Assembly: GCA_934167435.1 (NCBI GenBank)
Contig: CAKPKZ010000011.1
Coordinates: forward strand, 1-20,831
Length of the DNA: 20,831 bases
From: an uncultured Clostridia bacterium
GTDB taxonomy: Bacteria > Bacillota > Clostridia > TANB77 > CAG-508
Direction: 5' to 3'
Positions 6,504 to 13,872 of the stretch are shown one piece after another (within the stretch, counting starts at the first letter, position 1; each line of letters opens with the position of its first letter). The translations under genes were made by a program, and so were the position numbers. Below the pieces are notes generated by a model. That model was given only the letters and a program-made list of their open reading frames with translations, did not search any database and was not told the origin of the DNA.

Positions 6504-7304
6504 ATGAAAAAAATAATAATTAGTATAGTTGCAGTAATAAGTGTAATTATAATAGGATATTTAATATACAATATAAATAACCCAAAAATTGCAGTTTTAT
6601 GTTATCATAACATTGGAACAGCAGAAGAAATAGAAAAATTTCCGCAAGAAAAAGAATGGACAATAGACCTAAACAATTTTGAAGAACAGTTAAAATATCT
6701 AAAAAAACATAATTACAAAACCCTAACATTAGAAGAATTTTATAATTGGAAACAATCTAAAATAAAATTACCATATAAATCTGTATTAATAACATTTGAT
6801 GATGGTTTTTTGGCAAACTATAAATACGCATTCCCATTGTTAAAGAAATACAACATGAATGCAACAGTATTCTTAATTGGAAATTATATGAATGAGAAAA
6901 GTCAAGAATGGAATGGAAATTTAAAAACATATATATCAAAAGAAGATTTACCCAAAATAGAAAATGAATATAAAAACATAGAGTTTGCATCACATTCATA
7001 TAGTTTACATGAACATGGACTAATTAATGAAAAAACATACGAAGAATTCTTGCAAGATGGAAGAACATTTAATGAGCAAATATTAACAACAGATATATAT
7101 TGCTATCCATTTGGTGCATATAATGAAAATATGATAAATGCACTAAAGCAAAACAATTATAAAATGGCATTTATATTTGGCCCAACCAAAAAAGAGTATA
7201 GAAAAGCATCAATAAAAGATGATAATTATTTAATACCAAGGTTAAATGTATCATTTGGAATGGACCCCAAAAAACTTTTACTTAGATTATTATTACCATT
7301 TTAA
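6504..7304 (+). CDS. Membrane-anchored polysaccharide deacetylase, PgaB/IcaB-like
   Basis: This 266-residue protein has an N-terminal hydrophobic segment (residues 4-23) without a lipobox or clear cleavage site, so it is probably a membrane anchor with an extracellular catalytic domain. The NodB-type domain has AVLCYHNIG (30-38), motif 1 LITFDDGF with Asp99 and Asp100, motif 2 SHSYSLHEHG with His164 and His169, and motif 3 YCYPFGAYNE (199-208). The metal-binding histidines are five apart, the spacing found in PgaB/IcaB poly-N-acetylglucosamine deacetylases, whereas many peptidoglycan and chitin deacetylases have them four apart. That favours exopolysaccharide or cell-surface GlcNAc de-N-acetylation, but no glycosyltransferase partner is nearby. 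The ribosome binding site AGGGGA precedes the ATG; a terminator follows. Confidence 0.9.
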   Translation: MKKIIISIVAVISVIIIGYLIYNINNPKIAVLCYHNIGTAEEIEKFPQEKEWTIDLNNFEEQLKYLKKHNYKTLTLEEFYNWKQSKIKLPYKSVLITFDDGFLANYKYAFPLLKKYNMNATVFLIGNYMNEKSQEWNGNLKTYISKEDLPKIENEYKNIEFASHSYSLHEHGLINEKTYEEFLQDGRTFNEQILTTDIYCYPFGAYNENMINALKQNNYKMAFIFGPTKKEYRKASIKDDNYLIPRLNVSFGMDPKKLLLRLLLPF

Positions 7305-7317
7305 AATACCCCCAAAG

Positions 7318-7345
7318 ACAACACATCAATAAATGTGTTGTTTTT
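7318..7345 (+). terminator. Terminator after the deacetylase gene
   Basis: ACAACACAT (7318-7326) pairs with ATGTGTTGT (7333-7341), followed by TTTT. No convincing promoter was seen between here and the ATG at 7371, so read-through may supply the next two genes. Confidence 0.88.
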
Positions 7346-7370
7346 AGTAGTATAAATATAAGGAATAAAA

Positions 7371-8582
7371 ATGATTCAATCAAAAATATTAAAAGATATA
7401 GTAGAAGAATATAATCTAAAAAACGGCATGAAAATAAAATTTCCATTTTTAAATCAAATAGCAAAAAATAAAAATATAAATATAAAAGACTTGGTAAGAA
7501 TACTAGGAATTATTCCAGTAAATGAATATATAAGCCCAAGGCAATTACTAAATAAAAAGAAATATGAAATAAATTTATATAATGAATATAAAGAGTATAC
7601 AAGTCAAGAAAAAGAAATTATTAACAAGATTAAAAATAAGGATTATATTACAAAAAAAGAAATAGAAGAAATAAGAAAAATATATAATATAGATAATAAA
7701 AAGATCAAAAACATATTATCAATAAATAATAAAAATTTTTCAAATCTAATTAATGGAAATGTGGAAAAAACAAGAATAATTATAAAAGATATTGCAATAA
7801 AAACATTTCTGCTAAAAATGGATTTTAAATACTACGAAACTAATAAATTTCATACCAAAAAAGAACTGGTATTAAAAAGCAAAAAATTAGAAATAACACT
7901 AGAAGAACTAGTAAAAAATATAACAAATAATATAAAAAGATACCAGTTTGATATTATAGCGTTAGAAAAAAATGCAAAAGGAATTTATATAGGAAAAGAG
8001 CATCCATTTAGCAATAGTTTTATAAATAAAAATTATAAAAGAATAATGGAAATTTGTGGCCAGCAAGCAAAAAAGTATGCTAGAATATATAAAATGAATA
8101 ATTTAGTAAGTGATTTTAGAGAAGTAGCTTTTGAAAAAATATTACAAAATGGTGGGATATTAGAAAAAAACTTTTCATTTGACGAAGAGCTTCTTTTTAC
8201 ATTAATATCCTCACGTTGTAAATATAATGTACTAAATGAATGTAAAAAAATAATAAGAGAAAATATTAATTTTAGAAAATATAGCAAAGATCTAAATGGA
8301 ATTATAAATTGTGGCATAAGCAATTACCAAAATAAAGATATACACCCCAATAAATACTTTGAGGAAATATTACACCAAAAAATTATAGAAAATATATGGA
8401 TATATGTAAATATTATAGAATTTGACAGGGAATACGGTTTAAAAATAATAGCACATAAACTTGAAATAGAATATAAACAATTTTTAGAAGAATTAGAAAA
8501 AATAAAAGCAAAAATAATAGAACACGGATTAGTAAAAAAGTGCAAAAACGGAAGTATAATTTGTATGGAATATTTATACTAA
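7371..8582 (+). CDS. Unrecognised protein with sigma-70-like regions 2 and 4
   Basis: This 403-residue Lys/Ile/Asn-rich soluble protein has no signal or membrane segment. The N-terminal half (about 25-200) contains loosely repeated helix-turn-helix-like stretches, such as NINIKDLVRILGI (35-47) and YNIDNKKIKNILSI (105-118). Residues 220-300 resemble sigma-70 region 2: a helix AKKYARIYK, then DFREVAFEKIL where sigma factors have a DLVQEAF-like helix, then FTLISSRCKYNVLNECKKIIRE. Residues 335-390, ending YGLKIIAHKLEIEYKQFLEE, resemble region 4. This similarity is judged by eye; another DNA-binding role is possible. The ribosome binding site AAGGA is 6 bases before the ATG. The next gene starts 10 bases after the stop. 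Base composition is extremely AT-rich: 9 G/C in the 60 bases from 7621. Confidence 0.75.
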   Translation: MIQSKILKDIVEEYNLKNGMKIKFPFLNQIAKNKNINIKDLVRILGIIPVNEYISPRQLLNKKKYEINLYNEYKEYTSQEKEIINKIKNKDYITKKEIEEIRKIYNIDNKKIKNILSINNKNFSNLINGNVEKTRIIIKDIAIKTFLLKMDFKYYETNKFHTKKELVLKSKKLEITLEELVKNITNNIKRYQFDIIALEKNAKGIYIGKEHPFSNSFINKNYKRIMEICGQQAKKYARIYKMNNLVSDFREVAFEKILQNGGILEKNFSFDEELLFTLISSRCKYNVLNECKKIIRENINFRKYSKDLNGIINCGISNYQNKDIHPNKYFEEILHQKIIENIWIYVNIIEFDREYGLKIIAHKLEIEYKQFLEELEKIKAKIIEHGLVKKCKNGSIICMEYLY

Positions 8583-8592
8583 GGAGACAGAT

Positions 8593-10401
8593 ATGCAATA
8601 TAAAGAAATAATAAAAATAAACAATATGCTAAAAAATGAAAACAACAATGAAGAATTAATAAAAATATTAAATAAAAAAAATATACAAGAAATTATAGAA
8701 ATAATTAAATTTTGCGAAATAGACTTAAGGAACCAAAACAAAAAAATAAATAACTACATACTAAATAAAATAAAGGATCAAGAAATAGAAAAAGAAAATA
8801 TAATTAATTCTAATAAAATATATAATGAGATAAAACAAATAATTAAGTATGAAAGTCTTGAATTAGGAAAAAAAGATGCATTAACTGCTACAAAAATAAT
8901 GATACATTTAAACTTTATTTTCTTAGAATATTGTAAAGATAATACAGATGAGTATGCTAAAACAAGAGAATTAATAATAGACTATTTTAATAAAGTAATA
9001 ATTAACTATATAAATTCAAAAATAAATATAAATTTTAATAATAGAATAAAGAAAGTAAATTTAGAAAATCAGCTTTTAAACGAATTATATGATAGAATTA
9101 ATAAATTTTCTGCATATCAAAAAGTATTAGAAATATTGGAAATGTATAAAGTAAATTTTTTAGATTTTAAAATAGAAGGTAAGTTAATAAAATTACAATA
9201 TAATGAAAAATATAATAACCTTAGTAGAATTGTTGCGCAAAAAGATTACCTAGATAAGCAAAATGTAAATAATATGTTAATTACAAATGAATTTGACGAA
9301 AAAAATATTGAAGACTGTATTTGTCAAGATGAATTTGTATATAGAGAAAAAATGAAAAGATTTTTTGTGACAAATAATTTAAATATTAAAATGGGAGAGA
9401 ACTTTACAATAGAAGAATGGATTAGAATATTTGTAATAATAAGTAAAGTAAATACAGAATATTTAGAAAAGAACAGGTACTCTATATTAATAAAAACTAA
9501 AAAAGAATGGCTAAAAATATTTGAGGAATATGGATTTAAAAAAGATAAAGCCCAAAAAATTATTGAGGAGCTAAAGTTTAATAGTAATAATACAGATATA
9601 AGAGAAAATCCAATAATTGAATATAACAAATTATGCATAACAATACCTGCCATTGTATGGACCACAGATATATATGAAACATTAATAAATATATTTCACT
9701 CAAGAAATTATCAACTTAATTTTAAAGGTGTATTTTTTGAAGAAGAAGTAAGAAAAGAATTTGAAAATGCAGGAATAAAAAATTGCACTTGTAAGGTAAG
9801 ACAAAATGAATGCGATATGGCATATATATTTGATGACTGCCTTTTTATATGTGAATTAAAAAATGAATTTCAGCCATTAACAAATATGCAATGGTATAGA
9901 TTTTATAAAAAACAAGAACAACACATTATACAATTAGAAAGAATATATGAATTCTATAAAAACAATTTAGAATATATAACTACTAAATTAAACAAAAATA
10001 AAAATTGGAAGCCTAAAAAAATATATAAAGTTTTAATGTTTTCAAATTATTTAGGACAAACATATATAAAAGATAATTTAATTGTTAGTAATTATAATAA
10101 TATTATTAATTTTATAAAAAAAACACCATTATGTGTAAATGTTATGGAAGATAAAAACATATATGTTGTAGAAACATATAATTATCAGAAATACCCATAT
10201 TTGTCAAAAGAAAAAACACTTTTAAACATAGATGACTTTATAGCCTATATGAGACTACCAATGTCAATATGGTATCAAAAAGAAGGATATAGTGAAGAAA
10301 AAAGGTATATAGGTATAAAAGATAAATATTTAATAGAAGTAAAAGGATATTCATATAAACAAAAATTTACTATTGACAACATCGATATGCATAATGTATA
10401 A
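8593..10401 (+). CDS. Unrecognised protein with PD-(D/E)XK nuclease-like domain
   Basis: This 602-residue soluble protein is alpha-helical by composition in its first 340 residues, which match no family I know. Around 375-455 it shows a restriction-endonuclease-fold signature: GVFFEEEVRKEFENAG (379-394) as the first helix with candidate Glu383-385, then NECDMA with Asp408, a hydrophobic strand, and CELKN with Glu421 and Lys423. This gives D-x12-E-x-K. A helix with Gln441 and Gln447 follows, and about 145 further residues form the C-terminus. That fits Mrr-like or related nucleases, possibly on DNA or RNA. The ribosome binding site AAGGAG precedes the ATG, 10 bases after the upstream gene, so the two are likely co-expressed. 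Very AT-rich: 5 G/C in the 60 bases from 9001. The rpsU promoter overlaps its last codons. Confidence 0.75.
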   Translation: MQYKEIIKINNMLKNENNNEELIKILNKKNIQEIIEIIKFCEIDLRNQNKKINNYILNKIKDQEIEKENIINSNKIYNEIKQIIKYESLELGKKDALTATKIMIHLNFIFLEYCKDNTDEYAKTRELIIDYFNKVIINYINSKININFNNRIKKVNLENQLLNELYDRINKFSAYQKVLEILEMYKVNFLDFKIEGKLIKLQYNEKYNNLSRIVAQKDYLDKQNVNNMLITNEFDEKNIEDCICQDEFVYREKMKRFFVTNNLNIKMGENFTIEEWIRIFVIISKVNTEYLEKNRYSILIKTKKEWLKIFEEYGFKKDKAQKIIEELKFNSNNTDIRENPIIEYNKLCITIPAIVWTTDIYETLINIFHSRNYQLNFKGVFFEEEVRKEFENAGIKNCTCKVRQNECDMAYIFDDCLFICELKNEFQPLTNMQWYRFYKKQEQHIIQLERIYEFYKNNLEYITTKLNKNKNWKPKKIYKVLMFSNYLGQTYIKDNLIVSNYNNIINFIKKTPLCVNVMEDKNIYVVETYNYQKYPYLSKEKTLLNIDDFIAYMRLPMSIWYQKEGYSEEKRYIGIKDKYLIEVKGYSYKQKFTIDNIDMHNV

Positions 10402-10402
10402 T
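10373..10402 (+). promoter_or_regulatory. rpsU promoter inside the end of the preceding gene
   Basis: Perfect TTGACA (10373-10378) and perfect TATAAT (10397-10402) are separated by 18 bases, the strongest promoter match in the window. The -10 overlaps the TAA stop (10399-10401) of the 602-residue protein gene. Confidence 0.85.
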
Positions 10403-10419
10403 ATATGACGTATACAGGG

Positions 10420-10447
10420 TACTTAATAAAAAAACATTTATTAAGTA
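10420..10447 (+). promoter_or_regulatory. Hairpin in the rpsU leader
   Basis: TACTTAATAAA (10420-10430) pairs perfectly with TTTATTAAGTA (10437-10447) around a six-base loop, about 11 bases after the expected transcription start. No T tract follows, so it is not a terminator; mRNA stabilisation or regulation of S21 is possible. Confidence 0.5.
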
Positions 10448-10497
10448 ATGATAAATTCCATGTACAGTGTTATGTAGCTGGAAGGAGGGGAATATAA

Positions 10498-10668
10498 ATG
10501 TCAGAAATAAAAGTTAATAATGGAAATATAGAAGACGCATTAAAAAGATTTAAAAGACAATGCGCACGCAATGGTGTTATGCAAGAAGTTCGTAAAAGAG
10601 AACATTATGAAAAACCAAGTGTAAAGAGAAAAAAGAAATCAGAGGCAGCTAGAAAAAGAAAATTTTAA
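10498..10668 (+). CDS. rpsU: 30S ribosomal protein S21
   Basis: This 56-residue basic protein is typical S21, the small platform protein near the anti-Shine-Dalgarno end of 16S rRNA. It begins MSEIKVNNGNIEDALKRFKR, continues with QCARNGVMQEVRKREHYEKP and ends with a Lys/Arg-rich tail (KRKKKSEAARKRKF), as in the Firmicutes form. The ribosome binding site GGAAGGAGGGG is 7 bases before the ATG. It is monocistronic here, with a consensus promoter upstream and a long terminator stem downstream. In many Firmicutes rpsU sits near yqeY or dnaJ; here it lies between the unrecognised gene pair and yfmF. At 171 bases it is easily missed by length cut-offs. Confidence 0.97.
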   Translation: MSEIKVNNGNIEDALKRFKRQCARNGVMQEVRKREHYEKPSVKRKKKSEAARKRKF

Positions 10669-10678
10669 AAAAAAATAT

Positions 10679-10718
10679 AAATTGGAAGTTAAAGTATAAA
10701 CTTTAGCTTCCAATTTTG
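10679..10718 (+). terminator. Terminator after rpsU
   Basis: AAATTGGAAGTTAAAG (10679-10694) pairs with CTTTAGCTTCCAATTT (10701-10716) over 16 positions with one G-T wobble, around a six-base loop. The T tract is short and runs straight into the -35 of the next promoter. Confidence 0.88.
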
Positions 10719-10744
10719 ACTTTATAAAGAATTTTAAGTATAAT
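10716..10744 (+). promoter_or_regulatory. Promoter of yfmF-yfmH
   Basis: TTGACT (10716-10721) and a perfect TATAAT (10739-10744) are separated by 17 bases. The -35 shares bases with the end of the rpsU terminator, a very compact junction. Confidence 0.78.
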
Positions 10745-10793
10745 AATCAAGAAAAAAATATATACTAAATAAATGAAAGGTGGAGATTTTTTT

Positions 10794-12065
10794 ATGGAAT
10801 ATAAAAAACTAGAAATAAAAGACGGAATAACACTTCATACAATAAATACAAATAAATTTAAGACAAATTTAATAGCAGTATTTTTAACAACAACATTAAA
10901 CAAAGAAAATGTAACAAAAAATGCATTAATATCGTCTGTTCTTAGACGTGGAAGCAAAAACATGCCGACACAAGAACAAATAAGTAAGCAAATGGAAAAT
11001 ATGTATGGAGCAAGTTTTGATTGTGGGTTAGATAAAACTGGAAATAACCAAGTACTAAAATTTTATTTAGAAAGTATTAATGATAATTTTTTAATTAATA
11101 AAAATGAAAATTTATTAGAAAAATCAATAGAAAAAATTTTAGAAATAGTATTTAATCCAAACATAGAAAATAATAGATTTATAGAAAGTTACGTAGAACA
11201 AGAAAAAGAAACTATAAAAAATATTATAAAAGGTAAAGTTGATAATAAAGCAAGATATGCAATGGATAGATGTATAGAAGAAATGTACGGACTTTCTGGA
11301 TTTGGATTATATAAGTATGGATATATAGAAGACCTAGAACAAATAAATAGTGAAAATTTATTTAATTATTATAAAAAATTGATTAATGAATGTAAAATAG
11401 ATATATTTGTATCTGGAATTGTTGACGAAGAAACAGTAAAAATAATTAAAGAAAATGAGAACATAGAAAATTTATGTCAAAGAAAACCAGTATATGAGCC
11501 AACTAAATTAGAAAAAAAACAAATGCCAGAAGAAGAAAATATAACAACAGAATCTATGGAAGTAGCACAAGGAAAACTAGTTGTTGGACTTGATATAGAC
11601 ATAGAAAATGAAGAAGAAAAATATAATGTTTTAATATATAATACAATTTTAGGAGGAAGTGCAAATTCAAAACTATTCCAAAATGTAAGAGAAAAGGCAC
11701 ATCTTGCGTATGTTGCAAGTTCAGCATATATACGCCACAAAAACAATATATTTATCAATTGTGGAATTGACATCTCAAACTATAGCAAAACATTAGATCT
11801 AGTTAAAGAGCAAATAGAAAAAATGAAAAATGGGGAATTTACAGAAGAAGAAACTGAAAATGCAAAAAAAGTTATCATTTCAGGAATTAAATCAATTAAT
11901 GATGAACAAGATAGTGAAATAACATATTATTTTGGACAAGAATTATCAAATAATGAAGTAAGCTTAGACGAATATATAAAGAAAATAGAAAAAATAACTA
12001 AACAAGATGTATTAAAAATAGCTGGCAAAGTTTATATTAATACAATCTATTTTTTGAAAGACTAA
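10794..12065 (+). CDS. yfmF: Inactive M16-type peptidase homologue, YfmF-like
   Basis: This 423-residue protein has the two-domain M16 (insulinase/processing protease) fold but lacks the HxxEH zinc motif: at about residues 43-53, where it should lie, the sequence reads NALISSVLRRG. The M16 C-terminal domain is recognisable from LGGSANSKLFQNVREKAHLA, which carries the usual substrate-positioning region. Catalytically empty subunits of this type pair with an active partner, encoded here 12 bases downstream. In Bacillus subtilis YfmF is associated with the 5-aminopentanol modification of elongation factor P; the same role here is inference. An in-frame ATG at 10773 lies upstream of the ribosome binding site AAAGGTGGAG, so the ATG at 10794 is preferred. 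Confidence 0.88.
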   Translation: MEYKKLEIKDGITLHTINTNKFKTNLIAVFLTTTLNKENVTKNALISSVLRRGSKNMPTQEQISKQMENMYGASFDCGLDKTGNNQVLKFYLESINDNFLINKNENLLEKSIEKILEIVFNPNIENNRFIESYVEQEKETIKNIIKGKVDNKARYAMDRCIEEMYGLSGFGLYKYGYIEDLEQINSENLFNYYKKLINECKIDIFVSGIVDEETVKIIKENENIENLCQRKPVYEPTKLEKKQMPEEENITTESMEVAQGKLVVGLDIDIENEEEKYNVLIYNTILGGSANSKLFQNVREKAHLAYVASSAYIRHKNNIFINCGIDISNYSKTLDLVKEQIEKMKNGEFTEEETENAKKVIISGIKSINDEQDSEITYYFGQELSNNEVSLDEYIKKIEKITKQDVLKIAGKVYINTIYFLKD

Positions 12066-12077
12066 AGGAGGAAGAAT

Positions 12078-13349
12078 ATGCAAATTGTAGAAAATTTAAA
12101 AGTTAAAGAAAAGGTATATATAGAAAAATTAGAAAATGGTTTAACAGTAATGATAATTCCTAAAAAAGGAGTTCAAAAAAAATACGTTATATGGGGAACT
12201 AATTATGGATCAAATGACAGTGTATTCGTTGCCCCAGGAGAAACACAACCAATAGAAGTTCCTAAAGGAGTAGCACATTTTTTGGAACATAAATTATTTG
12301 AACAAGAAAATGGCACAAATAGTTTAGATACTTTAACAGCATTAGGCGTTAATGCAAATGCATATACAACTAATGACCATACAGCATATTTATATGAGTG
12401 TACAGACAATTTTTATGAAGCTTTAGATGAATTAATGGATTATGTTCAACATCCATATTTTACAGATGAAAATGTTGAAAAGGAAAAAGGAATTATTGGA
12501 CAAGAAATAAAAATGTATGATGACTATCCAGAATGGAAAGTATATTTAAATGCACTAGGAGCAATGTATCATAGCAATCCTGTAAAACTAGACATAACAG
12601 GAACAGTAGAAACAATATCACATATAGATAAACAAATACTATATAAATGTTATAATACTTTTTACAACCCATCAAATATGACAATGGTTTTATGTGGTGA
12701 CTTTGAACCAGAAAATATATTAAAAGAAGTAAAAAGTAGGATAATAAATACTACAGACAATGGAGAAATTCAAAGAATATATCCCGAAGAGCCCGAAACA
12801 ATTGTAAAAGAAAAGGTAGAACAAAAAATGGATGTAAGCCAGCCATTATATACAATAGGGATAAAAGATGTAATTCCACAAGAAGAAACAAAAGTAAAAA
12901 AACACATAGCAATAGAGATATTGCTAAATATAATTATGGGAAAAAGTTCAAAACTATATAAAACATTATATGATAAAGCAATTATATATGGAGGAGTAAG
13001 CTTAGATTATGAATTTTCTAAAAAATATGCCCATATATTAATAACTGGACAATCAAAAGATCCAGAAGAAGTGTACAAAATGTTTAAAAACACAATAAAG
13101 GAATTAAAACAAAATGGAGTATCGCAAGAGGATTTTGAAAGAAATAAAAAAATGATATATGGTTCATATGTAAAAGAATATAACGATGTTGCAGATATAG
13201 CAAGAATGTTTTTAGCAGATTACTTTAAAGGAATAAATAGTTTTGACTATTTAGAACAAATTCAGGCAGTAAATGTAGAATATTTAAATCAACTGCTAAA
13301 AGATGTATTTAAAGAAGAGAAAATGATACTTTCTATTGTTAAAAATTAA
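12078..13349 (+). CDS. yfmH: M16-type zinc peptidase, YfmH-like
   Basis: This 423-residue M16 metallopeptidase has an intact inverted zinc motif HFLEH (His67, Glu70, His71) in GVAHFLEHKLFE, with Glu143 in GQEIKMYDD as the likely third ligand 76 residues further on. The second M16 domain follows, with LLNIIMGKSSKLYKTLYDKA near its middle. It is adjacent to the zinc-less YfmF and should form the active half of a heterodimer. In Bacillus subtilis the YfmF/YfmH pair is linked to EF-P modification; related pairs also process peptides in RiPP maturation, but no precursor or radical-SAM gene is in the window. No signal peptide. The ribosome binding site AGGAGGA is well placed. Confidence 0.9.
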   Translation: MQIVENLKVKEKVYIEKLENGLTVMIIPKKGVQKKYVIWGTNYGSNDSVFVAPGETQPIEVPKGVAHFLEHKLFEQENGTNSLDTLTALGVNANAYTTNDHTAYLYECTDNFYEALDELMDYVQHPYFTDENVEKEKGIIGQEIKMYDDYPEWKVYLNALGAMYHSNPVKLDITGTVETISHIDKQILYKCYNTFYNPSNMTMVLCGDFEPENILKEVKSRIINTTDNGEIQRIYPEEPETIVKEKVEQKMDVSQPLYTIGIKDVIPQEETKVKKHIAIEILLNIIMGKSSKLYKTLYDKAIIYGGVSLDYEFSKKYAHILITGQSKDPEEVYKMFKNTIKELKQNGVSQEDFERNKKMIYGSYVKEYNDVADIARMFLADYFKGINSFDYLEQIQAVNVEYLNQLLKDVFKEEKMILSIVKN

Positions 13350-13387
13350 AAGAAATTGTATAAAATTGAATATGAGAAAAATGTAGA

Positions 13388-13437
13388 AAATACAGCATAA
13401 TTACACAATGGGTCATTATGCTGTATTTGTTTGTTTT
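13388..13437 (+). terminator. Terminator after yfmH
   Basis: AAATACAGCATAAT (13388-13401) pairs perfectly over 14 bases with ATTATGCTGTATTT (13415-13428) around a 13-base loop, followed by the T-rich tail GTTTGTTTTT. Confidence 0.9.
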
Positions 13438-13497
13438 TCACTGTCTAAAAAAATCGAAATAAGTCGTACGAAAATTGTTAAAGTAATGCTAATTTTC

Positions 13498-13526
13498 TTG
13501 ACTTAAATGGAAAAATATGTTAATTT
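13498..13526 (+). promoter_or_regulatory. Promoter of the Spo0E-like gene
   Basis: TTGACT (13498-13503) and TAATTT (13521-13526) are 17 bases apart, with TGT before the -10. Transcription would start near 13533, downstream of an in-frame ATG at 13507, which supports the later start at 13570. Confidence 0.5.
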
Positions 13527-13569
13527 ATATATATACGTAAGACAAAATAAAAGAAGAGGAGAGATGTAT

Positions 13570-13734
13570 ATGTTGAATGAAGAAATTTGTAATTTAAGAG
13601 ATAAGTTGAACAATAGCATCGTAACTGGAGAGGACTATAGTGTAATATACAAGTTAAGTGTAGAATTAGACGAACTAATAGCAAAATATTATAGGGAAGA
13701 TAAAGAAAAAAGTAAGGTGACTTTAAATAATTAA
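13570..13734 (+). CDS. Spo0E-like aspartyl-phosphate phosphatase
   Basis: This 54-residue protein has the Spo0E family pattern: a helix EEICNLRDKLNNSIV, a short turn, then a second helix containing the signature LSVELDELIAKYY (S-x-x-L-D-x-L-I). Proteins of this kind are two-helix hairpins that remove phosphate from Spo0A~P and so delay sporulation. The longer in-frame start at 13507 is rejected because the ribosome binding site GAGGAG (13556-13561) lies inside that extension and is well spaced from the ATG at 13570. The gene is monocistronic, with a promoter upstream and a terminator overlapping the next annotated frame. A Spo0A target is implied by the family and by spo0A being in the same window; it is not shown directly. 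Confidence 0.88.
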   Translation: MLNEEICNLRDKLNNSIVTGEDYSVIYKLSVELDELIAKYYREDKEKSKVTLNN

Positions 13735-13765
13735 GTTTGTTAATTTTAGATTATATATATGTATA

Positions 13766-13817
13766 ACACCATAAATAAAGATATTAATATATCTAATATT
13801 TATGGTGTATTTTTTTG
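13766..13817 (+). terminator. Terminator after the Spo0E-like gene
   Basis: ACACCATAAATA (13766-13777) pairs with TATTTATGGTGT (13797-13808), and inside the loop AGATAT (13779-13784) pairs with ATATCT (13789-13794). A run of seven T residues follows. This structure overlaps the upstream part of the SNF2 reading frame and argues that the frame there is not translated. Confidence 0.92.
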
Positions 13818-13818
13818 C

Positions 13819-13847
13819 TTGTCAAAAGAGAAAAAATATTATATAAT
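13819..13847 (+). promoter_or_regulatory. Promoter of the SNF2-trmFO unit
   Basis: TTGTCA (13819-13824) and a perfect TATAAT (13842-13847) are separated by 17 bases. The start point near 13854 is 19 bases before the preferred ATG at 13873. Confidence 0.75.
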
Positions 13848-13872
13848 AATTAGCCAAGAAATGGAGAGAAAC

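Noticed and set aside
7346..7370. Promoter for the 7371 gene between the terminator and the ATG
   Set aside because: A TATAAA at 7351 has no acceptable -35 at 16-18 bases and lies too near the start codon.
13449..13480. Repeated TCGAAA-like words and a CGTACG palindrome upstream of the Spo0E-like gene, considered as an operator
   Set aside because: Matches to any known box are poor and the copies differ; too weak to call.
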